From positions 1 to 49,873 of the forward strand of contig MTLP01000017.1 of the NCBI GenBank assembly GCA_002009975.1: a DNA stretch of 49,873 nt, written 5' to 3'. The position numbers were made by a program, and so were the translations under genes. This document shows positions 37,781-49,873 of this stretch, piece after piece. This stretch comes from Thermococcus sp. JdFR-02 (GTDB lineage: Archaea > Methanobacteriota_B > Thermococci > Thermococcales > Thermococcaceae). The notes beneath the pieces were generated by a model. The model did no database searches, was not told the origin of the DNA, and saw only the letters and a program-made list of their open reading frames with translations. Each line of letters begins with the position of its first letter. Within the stretch, counting starts at the first letter, position 1.

Positions 37781-38356
37781 ATGGGAATAGGGACTGTGAA
37801 ATCTTTAATATTATGTTCATTTCTTATATTTTTGGTCGGTTGTATGTTTGGTTTTAGTATTCTGGGCTATTACAAAAATCATCCATCGATTAATTTCAGT
37901 TTCACACCAATTTTGGGACACAGAACTAACGAAAGCATACATGCTTTCAAGTATATCTTTGTTAAAAATTTGAAAGTTATTTTATTAATTTCCTTCGGAG
38001 GTGTATTAACTTTTGGAGGTGTGACAATTTTAAATTTAATAATAAATGGAATGCCTCTGGGCATATCACTCCATTCTGCGTGGAACTTACGTCATTTGGG
38101 CGAGCTTAAAGCGTTTTTTCTACTCATTTTTCCTCATGGTGTTTTTGAAATCCCTGCTTTAATTATAGCCGGAGCAGCTGGCTTCAAAATCCCTTACGAG
38201 CTGTTAAGATTTGCTTTGGGCAAGAAAGAAGAAATTATAAGTGAGGAAGACGCTAAAGAGTTCTTCAAGCTTGTAGCGGTTTCAATAGTCTTAATATTCA
38301 TTGCTGCTTTAATTGAAAGCACTATCACGGCCAAAATAGCAGAGAAATTAGCTTAG
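37781..38356 (+). CDS. SpoIIM-like (stage II sporulation protein M) membrane protein
   Basis: A 191-residue protein with about five transmembrane segments. The family signature FPHGVFEIPALIIAGAAGF lies near residues 119-137. Archaeal homologues do not serve sporulation; their role is unknown, perhaps in membrane remodelling. I chose the ATG at 37781, 5 bases after GGGGGAG. It is the third gene in a run with the two small paralogues. Confidence 0.82.
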   Translation: MGIGTVKSLILCSFLIFLVGCMFGFSILGYYKNHPSINFSFTPILGHRTNESIHAFKYIFVKNLKVILLISFGGVLTFGGVTILNLIINGMPLGISLHSAWNLRHLGELKAFFLLIFPHGVFEIPALIIAGAAGFKIPYELLRFALGKKEEIISEEDAKEFFKLVAVSIVLIFIAALIESTITAKIAEKLA

Positions 38357-38400
38357 ATAGTGATTGTAGATTTTTAATTCAATTAAAGTTAGCAATGTTG

Positions 38401-38450
38401 TTTTGACATTTTTTTGTCAAAATAAACTTAAAAACTTGCAACTTTTAACA
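38401..38450 (+). promoter_or_regulatory. purine promoter element upstream of purS
   Basis: TTTTGACA, 6 bases, TGTCAAAA (a perfect 8+8 dyad, 38401-38422), 20 bases with AAACTTAAAAAC (BRE/TATA), TTTTAACA (38443-38450). It is the best single copy of the dyad in the window and precedes purS-purQ-purL. Confidence 0.75.
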
Positions 38451-38472
38451 TTTATTTGATAAGGTGATCCTC

Positions 38473-38718
38473 ATGAAATATAAGGCAAAAATCATTGTCA
38501 AGCTTAAAGAGGGTTTGAACGATCCAGAGGGTAGAGTTATTGAGAAAGCTTTGAAGAATTTGGGCTATAAGATAGAAGAGCTCAAGGTTCCAAAATATTT
38601 TGAGCTTGTTTTCGAGAGCAAGAATCCAGAAAAAGAAGTCGAAGAGATGTGCAAGCGTTTGTTAGCAAACCCAGTTATACACGTCTATGAGTATGAAATT
38701 GAACCTTTAGGTGAGTGA
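38473..38718 (+). CDS. purS: FGAM synthetase, PurS subunit
   Basis: Small structural subunit (81 residues) that bridges PurQ and PurL in the three-part FGAM synthetase of archaea and Gram-positive bacteria. It has the [16 protein letters not shown] motif and the typical alpha/beta layout. The start ATG at 38473 follows AGGTGAT. It is the first gene of purSQL. Confidence 0.95.
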   Translation: MKYKAKIIVKLKEGLNDPEGRVIEKALKNLGYKIEELKVPKYFELVFESKNPEKEVEEMCKRLLANPVIHVYEYEIEPLGE

Positions 38719-38719
38719 G

Positions 38720-39391
38720 ATGCCAAAGTTTGCCGTTTTAGTTTTTCCTGGAACAAATTGTGACTTTGAAACGGTTAGTGCAATAAAAAAAGCGGGAGGA
38801 AATGCAGAGAGAGTTTGGTACAAGCAAAGTCTGAAAGACTTTGATGGCGTTGTGATTCCAGGTGGCTTCAGCTATGCTGATTATTTGAGAGCTGGTGCCA
38901 TAAGTGCAAGAGCAGAGATTATGGAAGAAATTAAAGAGATTGCCAAAGAAGGAAAGCCTATTTTAGGAATTTGCAATGGATTTCAAATTTTAACAGAAAG
39001 CGGTCTTTTACCAGGTGCATTGAGACCGAATAAAATCCCAAGATTCCTTTGCAAGTGGGTCTATTTGAAAGTTAGCGATAATCAAACTGCTTTTACCCGA
39101 TTTTACAGCGAAGGAGAAGTTATAAGGATGCCAATTGCCCACGCTGAGGGGAACTACTATGTCAATGACCCAAATAAAATCAGAATAGCTTTCCAATACA
39201 GCGATGCGAATGGAGAGATTAGTGAAGAAGCAAACCCTAATGGTTCTATTCTCAACATAGCGGGAATAAGCAATGAAAAAGGAAACGTTCTTGGCATGAT
39301 GCCCCATCCAGAGAGAGCAAGCGATAGATGGTTAGGAAGTGAAGATGGATTAAGGGTGTTCAAATCTATGATTGAATACGTTAAAAGGTGA
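38720..39391 (+). CDS. purQ: FGAM synthetase, glutaminase subunit PurQ
   Basis: Class I glutaminase supplying ammonia to PurL. The 223-residue protein has the nucleophile cysteine in LGICNGFQ, the [10 protein letters not shown] oxyanion region, and the HPER catalytic histidine/glutamate near the C-terminus. The start at 38720 lies 1 base after the purS stop, with GGTGAGTGAG as its ribosome-binding site inside purS. Confidence 0.97.
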   Translation: MPKFAVLVFPGTNCDFETVSAIKKAGGNAERVWYKQSLKDFDGVVIPGGFSYADYLRAGAISARAEIMEEIKEIAKEGKPILGICNGFQILTESGLLPGALRPNKIPRFLCKWVYLKVSDNQTAFTRFYSEGEVIRMPIAHAEGNYYVNDPNKIRIAFQYSDANGEISEEANPNGSILNIAGISNEKGNVLGMMPHPERASDRWLGSEDGLRVFKSMIEYVKR

Positions 39392-39396
39392 TCCTG

Positions 39397-41538
39397 ATGT
39401 TCCCTCACGAGGAAAAGATCATTAAAGAAAAACTTGGAAGAGAACCTAACGAAGTTGAAAAAGCCATGATTGAAGTAATGTGGAGCGAACATGCATCCTA
39501 TAAGTCAAGTCGTACCTGGTTAAAGCTCCTGCCAACTAAAAACGAGCATGTGATTTTAGGACCAGGAGAAGATGCTGGAGTGATAAAATTTGATGAAAAT
39601 ACTGCTATAGTTGTGGGTTTTGAGAGCCATAATCATCCCTCGGCTGTTGAACCTTATGGAGGAGCGGCAACAGGTATTGGAGGAATTGTTAGGGATATTT
39701 TATGTATGGGTGCTCGTCCTATAGCCCTTTTAGACCCAATAAGATTCGGACCTTTGAAAAAAGAACGTAATCGCTATTTATTTGAATACGTTGTTAAGGG
39801 AATAGCAGATTACGGCAATAGAATAGGCGTTCCGACAGTTGGAGGAGAAGTTGAGTTTGATGAAAGCTTAGATAATTACACTTTAGTTAACGTTGCTTGT
39901 GTTGGAATAATGAAACCTGAGGAATTAATTCATAGTTACGTTGAAGAGAGCGGTCTTTTGCTTGTTTTGGTTGGCAACAAAACTGGAAGAGATGGAATTC
40001 ATGGGGTAACTTTTGCAAGTGAAGAACTTAGTGAGAATGCTGAAGAAGAGGATCGCTCAGCGGTCCAAATTCCCGATCCATTCACCGAAAAACTTCTAAT
40101 AGAGGCAACCTTAGAGGCTTTAGCTACTAAAAAAGTCAAAGCTTTGAAAGATTTGGGCGGAGGAGGTTTAACTTGTGCTTCATCTGAGATGGCTGGTAAA
40201 AAGGGCTTTGGTGCAATAATTTACGCTCATAAAGTCCCACAGAGAGAACCAAATATGAACGCAATGGAAGTTATGATTTCAGAGAGTCAAGAGAGAATGC
40301 TGTTTGCAGTTGAAAAAGAGGATTTGGAAGAAGTAGTTAAGATTTTTGACAAATATGATTTGGATTGGACAGTTGTTGGTGAAATAATTGATGAACCTCG
40401 CTTTATAGTTTACTGGGGCGAAGAGAAAGTTGCAGATCTACCAATTAGCATTTTAACAGAAGTTCCAACTATTATCTGGGAATCTAAGCCATACAAACTT
40501 GAAAAAGATGTTGAAACTCCTGAAATTGAGGTTAAAGATGCCCTAATTAAAGTTCTCTCAAGTCCAAATATAATAAGCAAAGAATGGGTGTACAGGCAAT
40601 ATGACCACGAAGTTCAAGGGAGAAGTGTTTTAAAGCCAGGTCTAGATGCCGCTGTGCTAAAGATTAATGATAAATATGGCTTAGCTCTAGTTAGCGATGG
40701 AAATCCATCTTACAGCTTTTTAAATCCATATCACGGTGCAATGGCTTGTGTAGTTGAAACATTGAGGAATTTAGCATCAGTTGGAGCAAAACCCTTAGCT
40801 TTGGTGGATAACTTAAACTTTGCCTCTCCAGAGAGACCAGAGATTTACTGGCAGTTCATAGAAACTATTAAAGGATTAAGCGATGCTGCAAAAGCATTTG
40901 ATTTAGCTTATGTAAGCGGAAATGTTAGTTTTTACAATGAAGTCAATGGAAAGCCAATAAAGCCGACTCCTGTTGTAGTTGCCTTTGGAAAAGTAAAGCT
41001 TGAGAACTTAACTACAATGAACTTCAAGAGTGAAGGAGAGCTTATAGGGATAGTTGGAGTAACGAAGAAAGAGCTTGGTGGAAGTGAGCTTTACAGAGTT
41101 TTCGGCATTGAAGGAGGAATTGCTCCAAAAGTTGAGCTTGAAAGGGAGAAGAAGAACATTGAAGGAATTCTAAAGGCTATAGAGCGAAAATTGGTCAAAG
41201 CTGTCCATGATATAAGTAAGGGAGGACTTGCGATAGCTTTGGCTGAAATGAGCTTAAGCTCCAGCTTGGGCTTTGAAGTTGACATAAGTAAAGTTCCAGT
41301 GGAAATGAAGCTCTCAGCAATAGAAAGGCTCTTTTCAGAAAGTCAAGCGAGATTTATAATAAGTTTTGACAGAGAAAACTTGGAAAAACTTGAAAGATTA
41401 TTTGACGAGTTCTCAGTTATTGGAGAGGTAAAGGGAAAAGAGATGGTTTTCAAGGAAAATGAAAAAGAATTAGTAAGAATCAGCTTGGAAGAAGCAAATG
41501 AGATCTTTAATTCCTTACCAAAGCTCCTTGGAGAATGA
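39397..41538 (+). CDS. purL: FGAM synthetase, PurL subunit
   Basis: ATP-dependent amidation of FGAR to FGAM. The 713-residue protein is the small PurL type that needs PurS and PurQ. It has [11 protein letters not shown] near the N-terminus, [11 protein letters not shown]-like [33 protein letters not shown], and a second related half ([19 protein letters not shown]). The start ATG lies 4 bases after AGGTGAT, just behind the purQ stop. It converges with nrdJ across a 34-base AT-rich gap. Confidence 0.97.
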   Translation: MFPHEEKIIKEKLGREPNEVEKAMIEVMWSEHASYKSSRTWLKLLPTKNEHVILGPGEDAGVIKFDENTAIVVGFESHNHPSAVEPYGGAATGIGGIVRDILCMGARPIALLDPIRFGPLKKERNRYLFEYVVKGIADYGNRIGVPTVGGEVEFDESLDNYTLVNVACVGIMKPEELIHSYVEESGLLLVLVGNKTGRDGIHGVTFASEELSENAEEEDRSAVQIPDPFTEKLLIEATLEALATKKVKALKDLGGGGLTCASSEMAGKKGFGAIIYAHKVPQREPNMNAMEVMISESQERMLFAVEKEDLEEVVKIFDKYDLDWTVVGEIIDEPRFIVYWGEEKVADLPISILTEVPTIIWESKPYKLEKDVETPEIEVKDALIKVLSSPNIISKEWVYRQYDHEVQGRSVLKPGLDAAVLKINDKYGLALVSDGNPSYSFLNPYHGAMACVVETLRNLASVGAKPLALVDNLNFASPERPEIYWQFIETIKGLSDAAKAFDLAYVSGNVSFYNEVNGKPIKPTPVVVAFGKVKLENLTTMNFKSEGELIGIVGVTKKELGGSELYRVFGIEGGIAPKVELEREKKNIEGILKAIERKLVKAVHDISKGGLAIALAEMSLSSSLGFEVDISKVPVEMKLSAIERLFSESQARFIISFDRENLEKLERLFDEFSVIGEVKGKEMVFKENEKELVRISLEEANEIFNSLPKLLGE

Positions 41539-41572
41539 TTCCTTCTTCTAAAAATTTTTATAAAAAAGAGCT

Positions 41573-46408
<4,836 letters not shown>

Positions 46409-46852
46409 TCATTCAACATCAAATGATTCATAGATTAGCTTTAACCTGTAGGCATGTTTAAGCTCTTCCCTGCTCATCATCCTAAAGATTTCACTTAAGG
46501 AACCCCTGAGAATTTCACCAAGCTTTTTATAAAGCTCATAGCTGTGCTTTTCCCTAATCAAGGCTTCCAGAATTAAATCGTCTAAGCTCTTTGGATTAAC
46601 CCTCTTATCCTCAAAATACGGCTCTAAAGCCAGAGAATCAATGTAATCAATTATTCTAGTGTTTTCTAATGTGCCATCTTTAAGAAAAGCCTCTATTGTG
46701 TCTCTGTGCCTAAGTTCTTCGCTTGCAAGCCAAGAGAAGTGTTCTGCTAAATTTGGCTTCTCATAAACTGCAAAGGTTTCTCCGAGCTTGTAAAGATTGT
46801 AGAGTTCATTTTCTTGCCATATTATCTTTTTTAAGAGTTCTTGAAGATTCAT
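46409..46852 (-). CDS. ferritin-like / rubrerythrin-type diiron protein
   Basis: A 147-residue four-helix protein. The diiron pattern appears twice: ExxxY-type helix 1 (E14/E16), SEELRH (44-49), a helix-3 glutamate (E96 or E101), and REELKH (128-133). There is no rubredoxin domain. It probably works in peroxide reduction or iron handling, as in other anaerobic archaea; the substrate is unproven. It lies 10 bases behind a related gene. Confidence 0.8.
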   Translation of the reverse strand: MNLQELLKKIIWQENELYNLYKLGETFAVYEKPNLAEHFSWLASEELRHRDTIEAFLKDGTLENTRIIDYIDSLALEPYFEDKRVNPKSLDDLILEALIREKHSYELYKKLGEILRGSLSEIFRMMSREELKHAYRLKLIYESFDVE

Positions 46853-46862
46853 GGGATCACCT

Positions 46863-47444
46863 TTATCCTATATTTCCTTCCCTGTCTTGAAGCAATTTGT
46901 CTATTAGCTTATGCAAGTCCTCCTCTACCTTGGCTCTCCTATAGAAATCATACTGACTTTTCACGAAATCATAATGACGCTTTTCATCATTTGAAAGGGC
47001 AAAGAACAATTCCTTATACTCCTTTTTTGTAAAGCTTTCTCCTACAAATTTATACATCCTCTCGGCAAGTCTTTCTGCCTCCATAGCAACTTCCAATACG
47101 TCCAAATAGTCCCCCACAGTCTTTAGTTTGAATTTATCATCTATAATAATTTTTGGCAGCGTTTCAATTTCCATCTTTTCTGGTTCTTCATTTGGGAACA
47201 ATTCCCCAAAGATATGCAGAATCTTCTCTTTATGTGCTTTCTCTCCTTTCATGAACTGTTTAAACCTTTTTCTTGAGTGTGGCTCCTCAATTTTTTCATA
47301 GAGAAAAGAGTATAACCTTATTGCGTCTTCCTCTCCCTTTAGTGCATAGCTGAGTATCTCCTTAAGCGGCTTTTTAACAATTTCCTGAAAAATCTTCATA
47401 ACTCTCTCTTCAATTTCCCCCTCTTTCTCAAAGGTTTGTTTCAT
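46863..47444 (-). CDS. ferritin-like diiron protein
   Basis: A 193-residue protein with two ferritin-type half-sites: GEEDAIRLY and GEKAHKEKI in the N-terminal part, and EAERLAERMY and SNDEKRHYDF in the C-terminal part. The start ATG at 47444 follows GGTGGGA; an ATG five codons earlier lacks a box. It is co-transcribed with the shorter diiron gene. The role is likely oxidative-stress or iron related; exact function unknown. Confidence 0.78.
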   Translation of the reverse strand: MKQTFEKEGEIEERVMKIFQEIVKKPLKEILSYALKGEEDAIRLYSFLYEKIEEPHSRKRFKQFMKGEKAHKEKILHIFGELFPNEEPEKMEIETLPKIIIDDKFKLKTVGDYLDVLEVAMEAERLAERMYKFVGESFTKKEYKELFFALSNDEKRHYDFVKSQYDFYRRAKVEEDLHKLIDKLLQDREGNIG

Positions 47445-47516
47445 AATTTCCCACCACATTATGTTACATTGCAGTTTAATTTTAAGTTCAAATGCTTTTA
47501 AAACTTCTTCTTTGAT

Positions 47517-48311
47517 TCAACCAACATGTACTTTTAAATACTCCAAAAGCTCTTTTATACTTGCAAGTACTAAATCAGGTTTAAATTCACTCTTTTCAAT
47601 GTCCTCAAGACTATTTATTCCGCTTAAAACCATTATTGACTTAGCATTGATTTTCTTTGCAAAAACTATATCGGTATCAAGCCTATCTCCAACCACCCAA
47701 ATTTCATCTGCATCCAGCTTTTCTCTCACAATCTCGTAAACAGGTTCATTTGGCTTTCCTATGATTAGAGGCTCAACATCTGTTGATGCCTTTAAGGAGG
47801 CTATAATTGAGCCAGTTCCAGGAACAATGCCTATTTCACTTGGATATGTTGTATCTGGGTTAGTTCCAATGAATTTTGCTCCACTTCTGATTGCCAAGCA
47901 AGCGTATTTTAGCTTTTCATAGGTTAACTTTGTATCCAATCCAACTACAACGTAATCTATACTTCCCCATCTCTCTTTAATCTCTTCAAAGCTTACTAGT
48001 TCCCAACCAATTGATTTTATCTCCTCAATTAAGCCTTTTTCTCCAATCACAAAGACTCTCCCTTTCTTAAAATGCTTTTTTAGATATTGAGCTGTTGCAT
48101 ACCCAGAGGTTATGATTCTATCTTCTTCAACATCTATCCCCATTTTATGGAGCTTTTCTCTATACATCTTAGCATTTCTCGTTGAATTATTTGTTAAAAG
48201 AACAAAAGGAATCTTCTTTGATTTTAGATACTCAACAACCTCCTTGGCACCTTCAATTGGTTGGTCACCTCTATAGAGAACACCATCCATGTCAAAGATT
48301 ATCCCTATCAT
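47517..48311 (-). CDS. HAD-superfamily (IIA, NagD-like) phosphatase
   Basis: A 264-residue hydrolase with the catalytic DMDGVL (7-12), the second motif LLTNNST (about 38-44), and the acid motif WVVGDRLDTDI near 196-206. The cap domain is of the NagD/4-nitrophenylphosphatase type. It likely removes phosphate from a small metabolite; the substrate cannot be read. The start follows GGTGTTGGT. It stands alone. Confidence 0.88.
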   Translation of the reverse strand: MIGIIFDMDGVLYRGDQPIEGAKEVVEYLKSKKIPFVLLTNNSTRNAKMYREKLHKMGIDVEEDRIITSGYATAQYLKKHFKKGRVFVIGEKGLIEEIKSIGWELVSFEEIKERWGSIDYVVVGLDTKLTYEKLKYACLAIRSGAKFIGTNPDTTYPSEIGIVPGTGSIIASLKASTDVEPLIIGKPNEPVYEIVREKLDADEIWVVGDRLDTDIVFAKKINAKSIMVLSGINSLEDIEKSEFKPDLVLASIKELLEYLKVHVG

Positions 48312-48350
48312 ACCAACACCAAGAGAAGAAATGAAGGAGGGTTTAAAAAA

Positions 48351-48947
48351 TCATTGTTCAGCATATATTTCCAGAGAAACTTTTGCTATGTCTGTTTGAC
48401 ATTCATTTCCAGCACTTGAGCTCAACTTAAATCCAATTGCAACCTTAACCTCTTCACTTGGAGACATTGCATTGTTTAAAAGGCTTATCTCTTTATCGCT
48501 TATCTCCTTTAAGGTCTTGTTAATATAATTGCTTAAGCTATAGGTTTGCCCATTCTTGGTAACTTCAAACTTCGTTATGATTATATTTTGACTCAGCTCT
48601 CCAACATCGGTGGTGTTATCCACTAAGCTTTCTGCAGTTGTAAGGGTTCCGTCTTCAAGATCTTCCACTTTAAAGCTGAGCGTTAATTTAGAAATGTCAG
48701 TATCACCGTAATTTTTGATATGAAATTCGAGATCTCTTGAATCTCCAGGCTTTAGATTTTCAAACTCAAAGAGCTTTAGATCATTGTAGAATCTCTCCCC
48801 GCTTTTGCTAATCTTTACGTCAAATTCTCCTGTAGAAATCATGTTGCCCTCTGAAATGCTCCTGTCACTAAAGAGGGCTTTTCCCACGTGAAGACCTGCA
48901 CTTCCTAAGATTATGCCAATCAATAAGACGCTTAAAATATTCCTCAT
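48351..48947 (-). CDS. TasA/camelysin-like secreted fibre protein
   Basis: A 198-residue protein with an N-terminal hydrophobic segment (about 4-24) and the LFSD...EGNMISTGEFDV block just after the cleavage region, characteristic of SipW-processed TasA/CalY proteins. The rest is predicted beta sandwich. Archaeal relatives can form extracellular filaments (family knowledge). No SipW-type peptidase is in the window. Start after GGTGGTGGGAG. Likely surface fibre or matrix protein. Confidence 0.65.
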   Translation of the reverse strand: MRNILSVLLIGIILGSAGLHVGKALFSDRSISEGNMISTGEFDVKISKSGERFYNDLKLFEFENLKPGDSRDLEFHIKNYGDTDISKLTLSFKVEDLEDGTLTTAESLVDNTTDVGELSQNIIITKFEVTKNGQTYSLSNYINKTLKEISDKEISLLNNAMSPSEEVKVAIGFKLSSSAGNECQTDIAKVSLEIYAEQ

Positions 48948-49017
48948 GCTCCCACCACCATAAAATTTTCTAAGCTAGTTAGTAAATTTTAATATAAAAT
49001 TTTTTTGAACAAAAAGA

Positions 49018-49033
49018 TTACTAAAATTAGTAA
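49018..49033. promoter_or_regulatory. palindrome between the TasA-like and nucleotidyltransferase genes
   Basis: TTACTAA-AA-TTAGTAA, a perfect 7+7 dyad in the divergent region. A further TTAGTAA half-site lies about 40 bases nearer the TasA-like gene (around 48979). It sits upstream of a TATA-like ATTTTATATTAAAAT (minus strand). Confidence 0.35.
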
Positions 49034-49106
49034 AAAAGCAGAGTAGTAACATCACTACAACTCAAGCAATATCGTTTACCTCATTGAACAAAAGTTTTAT
49101 AAGTTG

Positions 49107-49116
49107 AACGATCGTT
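49107..49116. promoter_or_regulatory. palindrome near the start of the HTH-nucleotidyltransferase gene
   Basis: AACGATCGTT, 10-base perfect palindrome, 10 bases before the ATG and downstream of TATA-like GTTTTATAAG (49093-49102). The gene has no ribosome-binding site, so the transcript is probably leaderless and the palindrome overlies its core promoter. Autoregulation by the gene's own HTH is a natural idea. Confidence 0.35.
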
Positions 49117-49125
49117 TTATTAACT

Positions 49126-49674
49126 ATGCTAATTGAACACTTCAGGAAATTTGCGGGGTTTAAGCTATTAGAATACTTTATTCTCAATCCTACCAATGAA
49201 ATACACCTAAAAGAGTTAGCTAGACATCTTAAAATGAGCCCTGGAAGTGTAAAAACCTATTGTGATATTTTTGAAAAGGAAGGCATCTTAATCTCAGAAA
49301 GAAAAGGGAACTTAAGAATTCTCAGATTAAATAACGAAGATTTTGCTGTTAAAGAAATTAAAAAAGCTTATTTTTCATTGCTATTAAAAGAGATTGGAAT
49401 AGAAGAAGTGTGCAAAGATTGTATTTCTATTGCTGTCTATGGAAGCTTTGCTTCAGGAGAATTTGATGAAAAAAGTGATTTGGATATAATTATTATTGGA
49501 GAAAAGAAGAATATTGACTATTCCATTCTTCGTAAAATAGAGGAGAGAATAAATAGGAACATCCAATTGACTGTAATTCCATTTTATAAATGGGAGAAAA
49601 TGAAGAAAGAAAAAAATCCCTTTGCTGAGAGTGTTGTTAAAAAGCATATCTTAATAAAAGGTGTACCACTATGA
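49126..49674 (+). CDS. HTH-fused nucleotidyltransferase (MNT-type toxin-antitoxin component)
   Basis: A 182-residue protein: a winged helix-turn-helix at about 23-65 (LKELARHLKMSPGSVKTYCD), then a minimal nucleotidyltransferase with GSFASGEFDEKSDLDIII (about 105-122), the GSxxxGxxxxxSDxD pattern. MNT proteins commonly neutralise HEPN toxins by AMPylation. An ATG overlaps its stop (49672, ATGA), which would be the normal place for a HEPN partner, but that frame soon meets an IS200/IS605-type end. Confidence 0.8.
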   Translation: MLIEHFRKFAGFKLLEYFILNPTNEIHLKELARHLKMSPGSVKTYCDIFEKEGILISERKGNLRILRLNNEDFAVKEIKKAYFSLLLKEIGIEEVCKDCISIAVYGSFASGEFDEKSDLDIIIIGEKKNIDYSILRKIEERINRNIQLTVIPFYKWEKMKKEKNPFAESVVKKHILIKGVPL

Positions 49675-49696
49675 ACTTTAACTTGTTGCTGCTAAA
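49672..49696 (+). pseudogene. possible start of an interrupted partner gene
   Basis: ATGA overlap with the nucleotidyltransferase stop opens a frame MNFNLLLL that is soon replaced by the G-rich left end of the IS element. It could be the first codons of a HEPN gene split by insertion. Only a few codons are visible, so this is inference from context. Confidence 0.25.
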
Positions 49697-49718
49697 TCCC
49701 CTTGCAAAAGCGAGGGGA
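49697..49718 (+). mobile_element. left-end hairpin of an IS200/IS605-type element
   Basis: TCCCCTTGC (49697-49705), loop AAAA, GCGAGGGGA (49710-49718): a 9-base stem with one wobble pair, followed by a G-rich stretch. Subterminal hairpins of this kind are recognised by the Y1 transposase. The exact cleavage site is not determined. Confidence 0.55.
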
Positions 49719-49787
49719 TACAGCAGGGGAGGCGGGAGGGGGAGGATGGAGGTAAGTTTTATATAGTTCTGCGAAAAATCTATAACT

Positions 49788-49873
49788 ATGAAATACAAAC
49801 TTGATAGAGGAGCTCATTCAGTCTACTCTCTTCATTACCACCTCATCTTCGTAGTAAAGTATCGTAGAAAAGT
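49788..49873 (+). CDS. tnpA: IS200/IS605 Y1 transposase TnpA, 5' part (runs off the window)
   Basis: The first 28 codons match the N-terminus of IS200-family TnpA: MKYKLDRGAHSVYSLHYH followed by LIFVVKYRRK. The TnpA enzyme moves single-stranded IS DNA using one catalytic tyrosine, not yet reached here. It starts about 70 bases inside the left-end hairpin. Whether a tnpB follows cannot be seen. Confidence 0.85.
   Translation, partial: MKYKLDRGAHSVYSLHYHLIFVVKYRRK

Overview
The window looks like a chromosomal segment of a hyperthermophilic euryarchaeon of the order Thermococcales, most likely a fairly AT-rich Thermococcus (or a close relative; the species cannot be fixed from sequence reading alone). 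The evidence is a Pyrococcus/Thermococcus-type glutamate dehydrogenase, archaeal purine enzymes (PurP, PurO, PurT, small PurS), DUF257 proteins, CGP-CTERM tails, a ribonucleotide reductase with two inteins, archaeal TATA/BRE promoters and GGTGA/GGAGGT ribosome-binding sites.

Layout: (1) 0-7.7 kb: ileS, gdhA (opposite strand), and a sodium-dependent NSS-family transporter with a 34-residue MetS-like companion, then a membrane protein of unknown function. (2) 7.7-11.2 kb, minus strand: CCA-adding enzyme, RNA 2',3'-cyclic phosphodiesterase, a purine-type phosphoribosyltransferase and purP1. (3) 11.3-16.5 kb: vitamin B6 genes pdxS-pdxT divergent from an operon thiC-purC1-purP2-purO. (4) 16.5-25.7 kb, minus strand: bacterial-type riboflavin operon ribD-ribE-ribBA-ribH, NAD genes nadB-nadA-nadC with an archaeal AAA/DUF4143 ATPase gene inserted between nadA and nadC, then purF. 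(5) 25.8-41.5 kb: purC2, purM, purT, purE, purD-purP3, and purS-purQ-purL, interrupted by three accessory patches: a DUF4855-like protein with two CGP-CTERM surface proteins (one frameshifted), a DUF257 pair, and a membrane patch (gene relic, two small paralogues, SpoIIM-like protein). (6) 41.6-49.9 kb: NrdJ with two inteins, two ferritin-like proteins, a HAD phosphatase, a TasA/camelysin-like secreted protein, an HTH-nucleotidyltransferase, and the left part of an IS200/IS605 element that runs off the window.

Together the genes encode de novo purine synthesis from PRPP to IMP except PurB (PurF, D, T, S/Q/L, M, E, C, P, O), plus the pathways that draw on the same precursors: HMP for thiamine (ThiC uses AIR), riboflavin (uses GTP), NAD, PLP and deoxyribonucleotides. 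The strongest new observation is a shared promoter architecture in front of seven separate purine transcription units (purP1, purF, purC2, purM/purT, purE, purD, purS): TTTTnnCA-N6-TGTYAAAA just upstream of the TATA box and TTTTAACA about 20 bases further down. It is absent from the thiC-purC1-purP2-purO operon, whose PurC and PurP are divergent paralogues. Other palindromes overlap the core promoters of the pdx, rib, nad and ATPase genes, so the window holds several candidate regulons of cofactor metabolism.
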